Shown here: positions 1 to 13,100 of the stretch, piece by piece
How positions within the stretch are numbered: the first letter of the stretch is position 1
Layout of the letters: each line of letters opens with the position of its first letter
From: Rhinopithecus roxellana
Lineage: Eukaryota; Chordata; Mammalia; Primates; Cercopithecidae
Length of the DNA stretch: 64,000 nt
Assembly: GCF_007565055.1 (NCBI RefSeq)
Contig: NC_044556.1
Coordinates: 136,251,808 to 136,315,807 of the forward strand
Direction of reading: 5' to 3'
Made by a program: the position numbers and the translations under genes
Notes under the pieces: model-generated
Database searches by the model: none
Told to the model about the DNA's origin: nothing
Seen by the model: the letters and a program-made list of their open reading frames with translations, nothing else

Positions 1-3000
1 CCTGCCTTTTATAAAGTTGAAGAGTTTATAAGAATAATAATTTCTCAAAACAGATTTGAAAACGGGCTTAGAAGAAAGATGAGAAGTTTTAGCATTTCAG
101 CATCTGTTGAAAATTAATTCCGTTAAACTCTGGAAAGTTCTTCAGTTGAAGCAGTGCTACCACTCAGAATGCAAACATCTTAACTTGGGGAAATACTCTT
201 TATTTAATTCTATCCATGTGGTGGGGAGGTATCATGGTATATTAGTGGTTCTGAAAAGTCCAATGTGGCTAGATCACTGATAACAAGGGAGAGCATTATA
301 CAAAATAGGGGGTTTTCATAGGGCCAGGTCATAAAGGACTTTGTTGACCACATTAAGAAGTCTGCTTTTTATCCTGTAACAATGAGAAATCATTTAAAGT
401 TCTAAAAATGGAATAACAAATAGAACTACAGTTTGAGAAGAGTACTCTGGCTATAAAATGCAAGGCTACTTGGACCAGGACAAGAATGGATTCTGAGAGA
501 CCAGTATAAGGAATTGTGTTTGGCTGTGAATTACAGAGTTGAAATATGGTGGGTTAAACAAAGTACTTTCGTTTTTCTCACTGAGATGGCTGGAGGTAGG
601 CAGTTGTTGCATTTGTACAGCAGTTCAAATATTTTCAGTTCTTTTGAACCTTTACAACATGGTTGTTTGGTGATCATGCAGTATCTGCTCACCCCTAGCA
701 TAACTAGATGCTGTTCTAGATGCAACAATAGAGCGGGAAACTAGGAAGGGCAAAGCGTTGCCCCTTTAGAAAAGAATTAAGACTTTCTTACAAGCCCCAC
801 AAAACCACATCCACCTACATCTCATTGGTCAGAATTGTCATATATCACTCCATCTACTCCATCTACTCTCTGCTAAAGAGGCTGGGAAATTTAATTTGTT
901 TAGCACATTGACAACCCCAACAAAATTTGAGTCTGTTAATCAGAAAGAAATCAGTAATTTTGGGTAGGCACCTACAACCAAGAAGAAAAAAAAAACATTA
1001 AGTAAATGGTATTGTAGCTCAAATTAGAGTGAGGGAGATGAGAGAAAAAGGTATATTCTGGAAATAAGTACAGTGGAAGTATTAGGACTTGGTTGTAGAT
1101 TGGAACACAAGGAAGTGATGAAGAAGGTATCAAGAATGACTCTTAGTTTCTGGCTTATGTGACTAATTGGCAAATTCATCACCTAGATGCAGAGAATACT
1201 GGAAAAAAAAAGAAACAGGTTTTGAGAAATAAGACAATAGATTCAGTCTGAATACATGTTGAGTTTTAAGTGGTTTTCAAACATCCAAATGGAGATGTTT
1301 ATTTGATAATTGCGTTTAGGAATCTGGAGCTCAGAAGAGAGTCTAGGCCGGAAATGTAAATTCTGGAGTTACTGGAGTATAGACAACTCTTAATTCTGCC
1401 CAAAGTACAGGACATATGGACAAAACACAGATTAAAATAGGTCACAATCACTTAACACAGGTAAGATCTGGACAGTCTGGGGTTTGAACCACTCAAGAAC
1501 ATGTTAATACTATTACTGCTGCTACTGTTTTAAATCTAGTGATTATAAACTTTGGGGTGGGGGCAGCGAGCGTGCCAAATTAATCTTTGTATTCATGGTG
1601 ACTGACATATATTAAATAACCAATAAGTAAGAGGATTGAAATTTTAAAATTGGTTGAGAGAATCAAGAAATGATTTATGGTTTTCACAAAATGAACTTGA
1701 GGACAATATAACTTCGATGGTACTTCAGCATGCTCAGTTGGGGGACTATGAGGAGCAAGAAAGGACTTAACTTGTTGACGAATTTGAAGTCTAGGTTACA
1801 TATAAGTATGTTAAAAGTAAATAATGACAACGATAGATTTAGACCATATTGTGGAAGCCTTGGAAACCATGATGAGTTTTTATTTAATTTTAGGAAAGCA
1901 GATTTAGGAAATTTGAGGAAGCAAATTTTAATAATACCAACAGCTGGGGTATAAACACTGTAGCAGTAGTAACTTTTTAAAAACTTTTAATTGTCAAATA
2001 AAACATACAGAAACACACAAAAAAGTGTACAATGTATCTCACTGATGCCACACACAGATCCTATTAGGTAAATAATGTTGGCATCCCCATTTTAGAGGTT
2101 TGCTCAAATACATGAAGCTTATAATTGTTGACACCAGCATTCAAACTTAGACTCCAGATCTTCTGCTATGAGTCACCGTTCTAAACTATGTGCCTTACTA
2201 AAGAAAAAAGAAAGAAAAACAAACCTGCTAACCCCTGGAGCTGTCCAACAGCTATTTTGGCTGCCTTGTCAAATATTAGGCTGGAAACTTGAACTATGAA
2301 AATGTCATAGAAAACTCGAATGGTCATTGTAAGGGGAATGTGTTTTAAAGGAATTACCAAAGTTGGGAGTAGACTAAAGAATCTTAATGTTTCTTCCCAG
2401 TGTTTAGATTGTTTGACCTTCTCTTCAGAAAGGTAATTTTAGAAGTATAAGTAACAAAAGAGGAAGTTACTCCCATCCAGACATAACAAATGTGTTTTAT
2501 ACAGAAATTATCTCCAAATGTAACTATTTTTTCTTCTGCTTAGTCACTGTTTCCTCTCAAAGCTCTTCATGGAAAAGATGATAGCAAAATTCCACAGTAT
2601 TCACACATTGCTTTTGTAGAAACTATTGGTATTTAGAGATACAAAAACATAGTAACATGCTAAGTCCCTCTCAAAAAAAAAGTGCCACAAGTTGGGTTTG
2701 GTTTTTATTGTTTTCAAATCTTTCAGTCAAGTAAGACTGTTCTAATTAACTGAGTTTGAACTGTTGTTCTATAATTACATGGTAATGAATTGCCATTTAC
2801 TTCATTATCTCTTATGTGCTTGATCCATCCCCTTTGAAAGTGTGTCAATGAGAAACGGTAATGACATCTAGGAATTATTTCACTTTCCTTGTTCTAATCA
2901 ATTTTTATGTGAACGTGAATTTGTGTTGGATTTTCAAGTTTTTCTAATGAGAAATAGTTTATGAAATAGAGGGTTTATTATTGTTTTTTATTCCCTTTAA

Positions 3001-3004
3001 ATAG
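1..3004 (+). other. HMCN1 intron (left edge), old repeat remnants
   Basis: No coding exon was found. About 300-1400 resembles the 3' region of ancient L1M-type elements (motifs such as 'ctggagctcagaagagagtc' and 'actggagtatagacaa'). About 2040-2200 looks like a degraded L2/MIR-class repeat. Short open frames here have no family signature and are treated as chance. The intron ends in a T-rich tract and 'tttaaatag' at 3004. Confidence 0.6.
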
Positions 3005-3201
3005 AACCACCTCACATTAATGGATCTGAAGAACTTGAAGAGATATCAGTAATTGTTAATAACCCACTTGAACTTGCCTGCATTGCTTCTGGAATCCCAG
3101 CCCCTAAAATGACCTGGATGAAAGATGGCCGGCCCCTTCTACAGACAGATCAATTGCAAACTCTAGAAGGAGGAGAGGTTCTTAGAATTTCTACTGCTCA
3201 G
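3005..3201 (+). CDS. HMCN1: HMCN1 exon: Ig domain a, N-terminal half
   Basis: A 197-nt exon, entered in phase 1 and left in phase 0, with acceptor 'aaatag' and donor 'cag|gtaagt'. It encodes the A-C' strands of an I-set Ig domain. It starts EPPHINGSEE and has the B-strand cysteine in LELACIASG and the core tryptophan in MTWMKDG. It ends in RISTAQ, just before the F strand, which lies in the next exon. Together with the next exon it gives 279 nt, or 93 residues, a typical hemicentin Ig unit. Confidence 0.95.
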
Positions 3202-6200
3202 GTAAGTGTCAAAGTTCACACAATTATTTTAGGTTAGGTCAAACTTATTTGCTAATATATGAGAATTGTTAAAGAAATTACGTCTTTGAATCCTTATATA
3301 TCACGGCTCTGTGTAACTTGAGCAGGATAGATTAGTCCTATGATATGCATGATTGGGTAACTTAATTAAAAGGAAGACAAAGCGGTATCATATTAAACTC
3401 TGAAGAAAGCAAGATACCTTTCCATTAACTTTTGCAAGTTTTCACAGTGCTATAAGTGTTAGTATATTTCCCGAAGTTCTTAATTTGTGCTATGTGGCCC
3501 TTAATGGAACTGGCAAAAAGCAATCTGACATGCACATATATAAGGTTTCAAAGAACACTTTTGATCTCCAAAATGAACTAGGAGATATGGAAGTCTGAAG
3601 AGACAAAATTTTTCAAATAAATGATCAGTTCAATAAAACTGACTGGTTTAGTTTAAGGAAATGGGTCTGAAATGTGAACATATTAAAAGAGAAGTATGCC
3701 TGGGATGTCTTATTGTAGCAATCTTCTATTCTACTAATAAAGGCAAACCTTATGTTGTAATTATTCTCCATCTAAGCCCCAATGCCATCATTTATAAACT
3801 GGGGATAAAATAATAATCATGCCTCATTCATACACTGAGGTATTTAAAGAAATATTCCAACATGATGTGCCATAGGCATGTAGTAAATGCTTTAAAAAAT
3901 AAAAAGGATTGTTCCTGCTGTTGCTGTTGTTGTTACCATAATCATCATTCCTCTGAATGTAGGATAACAAATTATTTGATCATATTTTGTTTGCATTTTT
4001 CACTGAGAATGGAAGAAAGGGAACTGGAAGAAGAGAGCTAAGGATTATAAACTGTCTACTGTGTCCTGTTGTATTCATCTCTGGGCTATCTATCCTACCC
4101 ATTCCCCTCATGGCAACTCTGTGAGGCAATGTGTCTATCCCACAAATCCAGAATCAGGTGCAGAGAGATTAAGTACTTATCTGCCAAGTACTCACTGTTG
4201 CTCAGTTATGGAGCTAGGCCTCAGTCCTTAGTGTGATTCAGAAGCCTAGCCAGTGCATCTCAGCACAGTGCATTTCTAGTGTCTTGGAGCGCATACCTTC
4301 CATTCCCCTTTTTTCCCTCCGTTTCAAACATTGCAGTAACTTAGAGTCAGGTTAAATTAAAACCATGTACTGAATCAAAACTCTTGAATGATATAATTTC
4401 AACAAACAAAAAGTAGGCAAAAGAATTTTGTGACATTAGGAACAGCATGGAGACAGGAAAGTATGTGGAATAGAATCATGAATATAAAAAAAATGACAAA
4501 TAAAACTTGAAAGGGACGTTAAGGCCATTACTGTAGGTCTTAAAGGCAAGAACAAAAAGGCGGGTTATAACAAAACAAGATGGAGGTCTCATAGAGTGTT
4601 AAATGATGGCCAGATTTCCCATGTGTTCTAGCTATTGTGGAGAATCCATAAGACCTAAGATATGTGACATGTGTCAGCCTTCAAGAAGTTTCTCAATGTC
4701 TAGGGGAGAAAAATGACTGTATACATAAGATACAATTAGATATGAGTCAATAATAGAACCATTAAAAACAGTATGGAAGTGGAAAATTAAATATGATCAA
4801 GTCCCCAAACTGATTTTGGTTATTCTGCTCCTCTGTTTTCATAGCGTTTTATATATACTTCTGTAGTAACACTTACTGCATTATATTTTGCTTATCTCAA
4901 CTTTATTTTTTTGTGTATTTATCTGCAACATCTACTTGTGCCTGGTACATAATGGATGTGGATGCTTTGCAAATTGCAAATTGTGTGGTATAGACAAAAA
5001 TTTCCTAAAACATCTTTTGTCAAACACTACTTCTGTAATTTATCCCAAGAGGGGAGGGGACTACTCTATGACTAATAGATTTAGAAAACTTTAGATGCTG
5101 TACTCTCGTGTGTGAGCCATAATGCATGTCCACCTCTGCAAAATCTTCCTCTAAAGATACATGCTTAACTATAATTTTTCTGACATTCTATTAGTAAAAC
5201 AAGACTTTAGAAACTAACTACAGGTGATGTCTGTGGGTAGCCAGAAGGGCAGAAGTTGTCAGGAAATATTTTGTGAAAGAGGGAACATTTAAGAGTGGTC
5301 CTGAATGATGGTTCAAGTTTGGCTGAGTCAAAACAAGTGAGGGGATGATATCCATTGTGAATGAACAGAGTTGGTAGAGAAGACTTAGTTTTAGAGATTT
5401 TAAAGATATGATGAGAAATTTAGAAATTATTCTTAGGAAATGGCACATCATTTTTAAATTCTTTATTGAATAATGATGTAAGCGTTGTTCTTCTAAAATC
5501 GTATTTAAGTATTTTTCCAAACATTCTAGTCTCAATGTTTTTGAAAGGAGTTTTTGCAGCCTACCAAAAAGTGTTTCCATAACCTGTAAAGTCAGTTTGA
5601 ATGTAAGAATTTTTTAAATGCCAATATTCTGGGAATGTTCAAGTACTAAAATAAATGAGAACAGGATATTTCTATTTTTCCAAAATACATTTTTCACAGT
5701 AGTAAAAGCATCTGTTTTCCAGAGTATCCTCTACGTGTACATGATTATGGGTTGTGTCTACACAATGTCAAACATATGAATGAACTCCAGCGTTCCATGC
5801 AAACCGTGCTTGGGGATTTTTAAAGTAATGATTTTGGTTTTAGTTAGATAATTATAGATCCTGCTGTCAGTCTGACCCTATTTCTAACACATTACATACT
5901 ATAACTCTTTTGTTTCACCATGTATATCAAAGGTAGAGTCAAGATGAGATATTATATATTTGATTTTAATGGCCAGGTATTTTATTTATCTGTTTACTTA
6001 TTTGACATTTAATTTTCTTGAGAAAGGCTTTGTTTTAACTTTTCAGTCTGCAATTTAAACCCATGAATATTTGTTGCTTCAATGAACATTGAGGATATAG
6101 CCTATCACATATGATGCTAGGTCCTATATATATCTACCTTTTCAGATATCATTAAATACACTTAATATACAAACATTCTTACATCAATACCAAAATCCTG

Positions 6201-7068
6201 TTAAAACATAGGTTTGCATATAATGTAGATAACAACCTATGCTTTCTATCAGAGTGCTAATCATAGTGTTAACAGTTTGCTTTAATTATCTTGCTTTTGG
6301 TCTGGGGTTATTTACATTCATTCTAGTGGATATTTATTTTAATAACAAAAACTAACATGTTAACATTGTGTAATTCATTATTTGGGTTTTGTAGGTGGAG
6401 GATACAGGAAGATATACATGTCTGGCATCCAGTCCTGCAGGAGATGATGATAAAGAATATCTAGTGAGAGTGCATGGTAAATTTGGCAAAAGGTCCTACA
6501 GTCTATCATATACACACCTGATTAGAAAAACCTGGGACAACACCACAGCACATCACAAGATATGTTTATAAGTTAGGGAATACATATTTTGCAAATCTGA
6601 TTCTTATATTTGACTAATCAAATGCTGTTGGGGGCAGTTCATGGATTAGTTGGGGGCAGTTATTTGATTAGTTTCTGCATTAATAATTTGTATTCATTGG
6701 CTTAAAATAATAGAATATAAACTATGATGAAGAAAATTTAAAAATCCAGAATCTCATCAAAGACTTTTTTACATATAAATGTTTTGTCACAAAAATTTGA
6801 TGATAGAAAATGTATGTTTATATAGTGTACCTATAGAATTTAACTTGCTTTTACCTCAGTAGTTTGGTGAACATTTTCATGTCAAGAAATATATTTTTAT
6901 AACATAATTTTTAGTGATTGCATAGTATCCCATTTTACTCCATATTTTTGGATGTTTAGGCTATTTCTATATTTTTACCAACATAAACAGCCCTGCTGTG
7001 GATAACTTTGCATGCACGTGTTAGCCCATTCCCTTTGAGAAATTTCTGTAAGTGCACTTGCTTGGTTA

Positions 7069-7108
<40 letters not shown>

Positions 7109-10100
7109 TCTAAGGATTCTGAAACTTATTGTCAGATTGCTTCCTAGAAGAATTGGGCCAGTTAGACTCTGTCCAATATGGTTTTGACATTGAAATAGGA
7201 ATTGTTCTTCATGGGGAGGAATAATTTAAAAACTAACAGAAGATCTTTGGTTCATTCTCATAGCCTAAATGACTAGGCAGTGCAAACTGTCTGGGATTTA
7301 AGTGCCCCCATCATCCCTACATACAAATTAAACCTGCCATTAATTGACATGCAAATTCTGTTTAAAAAAAAAAAAGCCACATGAAAAATACTTTCAGTAT
7401 ATTATGATGGGCACTCCCTGATTCAGTAATTTTTAAATCTTATGTTCAGATAAAATTATTACCAAGTGTATAACCTGGACAAGAGATCCCTTCTTTGTGC
7501 CTCCATTTCTTTACTGTCAAATGGTGAAAATAATGCAATTTTATTACTTCTATCATTCATGTAGTTGTTGACAGGATTTCTTTACTTAGTGTACATGAAA
7601 GTGCTAAATAAGGTAAAAAAAAACTTCCGTTTGTAATTATCTAGGCTATAAATTAAATGAGTAATGTTTTAATTTTATGACTCTTATTACTTCATATAGC
7701 AGATCCAACATTTTTTGGATACCTATGATAATATAGATCACGTTACAGCTCATTTTTTTAAAGCTCTTGTTGTATTTGTTCTCATACCCAGTACCTCCTA
7801 ATATTGCTGGAACTGATGAGCCCCAGGATGTCACTGTGTTACGGAACAGACAAGTGACATTGGAATGCAAATCAGATGCGGTGCCCCCACCTGTAATTAC
7901 TTGGCTCAAAAACTGGAGAACGGCTACAGGTAAATTTTTTGATAAGCTCCACAAATTCCTTTTTGAGATTAAAAAATAAAAAATCAGCTCTAGGGCCTTT
8001 GCTAGGTACACAAAACCAAGTAACATCAGGCCACTAATTATTCAACATTGCAGCAGTAAGCACAGGGTTTTAAAATTGGCTTTATTATTTGCTTTATTAT
8101 TTGCCTTTGCTGGGGTAGTTAATAGTTGGTCATGGGTCAAAGAAAGGTATTTAGATTCAAGACACACTGGAAATTTGCCCAAGTATATATTTCCTTGTGC
8201 CCATGCATTGAAGTCTGATTTGAAATACTCACCTATTTCTTAAGACAGAAGAAACCAACAAAGTCTCAAAATAACTGCCACGTCACTAAGGAGAATGCTG
8301 CTTTTACTGAATTTCCCTTGTCTAAGCTTGGACCTCATGAGTGACCCCAAAGATACCAGGTGCCTGAGACTGGAATCCGTGAAGAACCAGTTACTGGCTG
8401 CCTAAGCTTGCCATGCTCAGATGATGCCTACCTGCTGTCATACAGTGTCAAAGGCCAGGATCTTCAGTGGCCTTTTAGAGACCACTGAAAGCTTTGACTG
8501 TGAATGTTTTGATTGTGATTATCCTAGTGATTTTTTTCTTCTTTGTTCTTCCTCATCCTCTTATTGTAATCTACACTTTGTTTCTAGTAGTTAATTACAA
8601 AAGGAGATTATGTCCTCTAATACCTAAGACATAAAGACTTCCACCACCACTAAACCACACAAACACCAAACATGGAGGGGCTGGGTTCTGAGAGTTACTA
8701 ACATGCTAAATCATCATGCATATCACTTAACCCTCCAGTACTTCAGTTTCTCTATTTATTGTGTGCCTACTAGAATACCAGGCACTGAATTCTATTTTTT
8801 CTACTGAAAATAGGCTTTACCCTCACGGAGCTCACACACTATCTGAGAAGACAGGTTAGTCAAAGATTATAGAATGGATACCACTAATAAATTGTATATT
8901 AGAAGGATGTGTAGAAACAGAGATGAGAAGCAAAGAACCCAGACTAAAGGGTAAGGAACAGCCCATGGAAGTCTCTAAAGATGAGCCCAATTTTAAAGGA
9001 TCAGTATATACTGGGTGAGGCCAGAGAAGAAAGTGATTCCAATTACAGGTAATGGCATGTACAAAGCTATTACAAAAAAAGGAAGGCTGCTGGTCTGAGA
9101 ACTGCAAGTAGCTTGGTATACTTGAAATAGATCTTGGTTAAAATCTTTGATGATTCCCCGTAGATTTCAGGATTCTGGTTAAACCACGCAACTGAGCTCA
9201 CAGGCCCTTTCATGCTCTGACTTTGCCTCCATAGTCTGATCTCCCATGTGTGCACTTCACTCCAGACCATTAGGGGTAAAGGTAAAAACTGAGTGAATGT
9301 TGATGATGGAGAAGTCTAGGTTGATCCCAGGTTGACCAAGTGATGTCAATCCTAGGAAAGGGTAAGTTCACTAGTGATGAAAAATGAAAAAATGATGAGT
9401 TCAGGTTTAGACATTTTGAGTTTGAATTACCTGTATTTTCCAAGAGAGGATTGTAGAAATCATTTTAAAATATTGGTCCGTATTTCATCAAAAAAGGCTT
9501 TGGTTTCATGGTCCATACTTACTTTAAAAAAAAAAAAGGCGGCCTTTGATGTAATCATCGTGGTATAATCTCTTGTTGAAGTCATAAGTTTGTAGGAGGT
9601 TGACTAGAAAGCAGAGTATGAGAGTCCCAGTTAAGTGAAAATAAAGCTTTAGGCAATAGTAACAATTACAAGGTGAGCATAGGAAAAAAGAAGATGCATG
9701 AGACTGAGCAGGAGGACTCAAAAATAGGATTAAAAGTAGGAAACACTGGTGTATTAAAAGTCAAGGAAAAGGTGGGGGGTGGTTAACAAAGGCCACAGAA
9801 GGTACAATAAAGTTGTGTCCATTAGCTTTGGTAATACATATAGGTAATTAAAGACCTGAGCAATGGTTCTTCAAAGAGTAATCAAAGTAGAAGGCAGGTT
9901 ACAGTTGTTTGGGGAGTAAATGGAAGAAGTGGAAGTAGAAACAAGCGTGAACTGTTCTTTAAAGATTTCTGTATGTGTATTTGCTGAAAGAAAGAGATTG
10001 AAGACAGAGGAGAGAGAAAGATCAGTTTATATGATTAGTTATGTTGGATAGGGGAGGTATGAGACCCAGGCACAGTTGAATGGGTTAGACTTGTCGAGAA

Positions 10101-13100
10101 GGGTCATCCATTTTCTGCAGAGATGGGGAAATAGAAAAGAAGGTTGCATTCATAACCAAGGTGGGAGGAGGGGAGAACTGCTGGTGTGGGGCTTTAATGT
10201 TCTCAGTGGAACAGGAAGTGAGATTATCAGCTAAGAATGAGGTTCTATCAGGAGACAAGTCAAATTTGGAAGAATTATAGGTGGTCTATAGAAGGAAAAC
10301 CAGAGAAAATTGTAATGAGACTTAATAAGTTAGCAGAAAGTACTGATATTCGTGAAAGAAAAACATTATGAGAATCAATCTGAGCCAGGTGTGGTGGTTC
10401 ACGCTATAATCCCAGCACTTCGGGAGGCCAAGGCAGGATTGCTTAAGGACAGGGGTTCAAGACCAGCTTAGGCCACATAGCAAGACCCCACCTGCATAAA
10501 AAAAAATTAGCTGGGTATGGTGGTGCACATCTGTAGTTGTAGCTACTGAGGATACTGATGTGGGAGGATTGCTTGAGCCCAGGATTTTGAGATTACAGTG
10601 AACTATGATAGCACCACTACTGCAGCATGGGTGACAGAATAAGAATCTGTCTCTTAAGAAAAAAAAATCACTCTGAAAGTTTTTATTAGCCTAAAATTCT
10701 GCTATACCCATATAAAAGTTAAAAATTAAAATATTTTTTATAGAACTTACTATACATATTTAAGAAATTGCTTATTCTCATCAAAGGTAACATAATTTTA
10801 TCACTAATAGCCCCAATAGAAAGGACTAGAGAAAATGTGTGAACTTTTAAAATAAATGGACCTGAACTGCATATTTTACTTCAAGCAATGTTTTATTAGA
10901 AAGATATATGTATCTGGGACCAAGCTCATACGGTAGAGAAATCTTATTTGGACTATTCCTGAAATGCTTTCATCTTAGGTACAATGAGAGAATATCAATC
11001 TTTGATGCTATCTTGAATTTTTTAACAACTATGATCATATATTTTATCCTTAAATTACTTGTTTATATATGTAGCTCTCCAATTAGACTTAATAGTAGAG
11101 ATTAGGTTTCATTGTGCTATGTTTTCATAATTTTTGGTCTATGCTTAGTTACAAAATAAATTCTTAAGAAATATTTGTGCTAGTTTATTTACTTATTTTT
11201 TAAAAATGTTGGAGTACAATGTTTTCCTCTAAGTTAACCAAAGTTAGTCAGCAGGCTTTCAGTTATAAGTGACAGAATTCAAATTCAAACCAACTTAAAT
11301 GAAAAGGAAAAACAAAAAGGAAATGTATTGGCTACAATAATTGGTGAATTTCCAGAGGCTCTAACTAGGTAATGAAGCATCTGTCCTTTCTCTGAATGAA
11401 CTCTACTTGCATTGCCTTAGATTCAGGACAGGCTGTTTCCACATGATAAGACTGCCACTAGGCTTAGGTCATCCTCACAACCTGTGATTCTAGGAAAAAG
11501 GGCACATCCTTTCCCTGACACTCCCAGCAGAGTCTAGAGGAGGACTCTGGTAGGCCTAACTTAAGTCACCTGCCCATTCCTGAATGGATCATAATTGTCA
11601 AAGGAATTGGGGGCATAACGTCACTCATTAAAACAGTTCCCAGAGATTTTTGATACTACGAAAATGGTGGAGGAGCAGACAAAAGCATGCTGACAGAGAG
11701 CAGCTCCTTTTACTTAGCATCGCTCATTAAAACAGTTCCCTGGGATTTTTGATACTATGAAAATGGTGGAGGAGTAGACAAAGCATGCTGACAGACAACA
11801 GCTCCACAGTTCACTATAGTTACTTTTGATGCTGTGAAATAATATTTACTCTCTTTTCCTGACATTTTAATGGTAAATTTATTTACTTGCTGAATCCAGG
11901 CAACACCTCGAGTGCGAATCCTATCTGGAGGGAGATACTTGCAAATCAATAACGCAGACCTAGGTGATACAGCCAATTATACCTGTGTTGCCAGCAACAT
12001 TGCAGGGAAGACTACAAGAGAATTTATTCTCACTGTAAATGGTAAGAAAAGGTATTCATTGTTCCACAATTTAAAAATCTGACCAAGGGCATTCAAAGAG
12101 ATGATAGCTTTTTCTTATGTGCATACTAAATGAAGCCTTGTGCTTATCTTACTGCTTTTGAAAAAGGCAACATGGAGTATTTGTATTAGATCTATACTGC
12201 AAATTAACTCAATTTCCAAGAAACATAACTAGAGATATTTTAGTCTATCTTAGAGAATATGTCCAATTACTGTTAGCATATCATGATGTTTTATGTCATT
12301 CAGAATCAGAACCATTGAGGAAGTCAATACACTAAATCACTGGATGACAAATAGCCCATCATCTTGTTCACCTTTATTGATGGTGGCTTGAGAGTACATA
12401 TGTGCCAAACAGAGACTGCCATAGGACTGTAATTTTATTAAATATAGTGTCTGAATGCCAACATTTAGGAAGATAATATAGACTTTTCCTCAAAACAGTC
12501 TATTGGATATTTAATATATAAAATTTTACAGAATAGTGGATGACCCACACAACTAATAGCTCTAATACTAAAATTAAAATTCAGGCTGTCTATTCCCATA
12601 TGAACTCAATGATCAATAAAATGCATGCTCTGAGAATTGCATGATTGATCACAGATGTGCTTTTTGTTAAACCAGCCCACTTTCTGTTCTTCATTTAAAG
12701 TGAAGCTGTTTCAGTGTTAACATTCTCTGACCATTATTTGGCCAAAGAGAAATAAGAAATATCATCTTTAATTTACATCAGACTAGAGCTGAGTTTCATT
12801 TAAGCCTCTCTCACAGTAAGCCAGATTTCATACACCATATTAGAGATTTAAAATCCCCCTGCCTACCTACCCTTTATTTTTAAACGCAAAATATCTCGAG
12901 TAAGACTTCAGTAATTAAACCTCAATTATATTTATACTAACTTAGATTTGTGAAGACAAAGCCATACATTTGACTCGAAGCTCATCTTATATCTTCAGGG
13001 TCTTCATGCAGGCTGTGTTATTTAGTATCACTGAATTTTTTCATGTGCATCTCTTGTTCAGTTCCTCCAAACATAAAGGGGGACCCCCAGAGTCTTGTAA

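Larger units (their letters stand above)
7930..11899 (+). other. HMCN1 intron with ancient repeat, AluJ and tandem duplication
   Basis: About 8870-10320 contains pieces resembling ancient L1M 3' regions (purine-rich, 'gatgagttcaggtttagaca' type phrases). It is followed by an AluJ-like element and a 99-bp tandem duplication near the acceptor, both listed separately. No exon or non-repeat gene was seen. Confidence 0.55.

Noticed and set aside
5218..5580. 120-codon minus-strand open frame as a possible gene
   Set aside because: Low-complexity Leu/Ser-rich translation, no domain or motif, no splice partner. The + strand resembles an ancient L1M 3' region. Treated as chance.
7071..7105. CA repeat considered as CRISPR-like or regulatory array
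   Set aside because: Simple dinucleotide microsatellite in a primate intron.
7646..8026. 126-codon minus-strand open frame overlapping an HMCN1 exon
   Set aside because: It is the shadow of the sense Ig exon, with no recognisable protein family.
12042..13061. Looked for a missed exon between Ig b and Ig c
   Set aside because: The flanking exons are both phase 1 and join directly. No splice-bounded Ig sequence is present.
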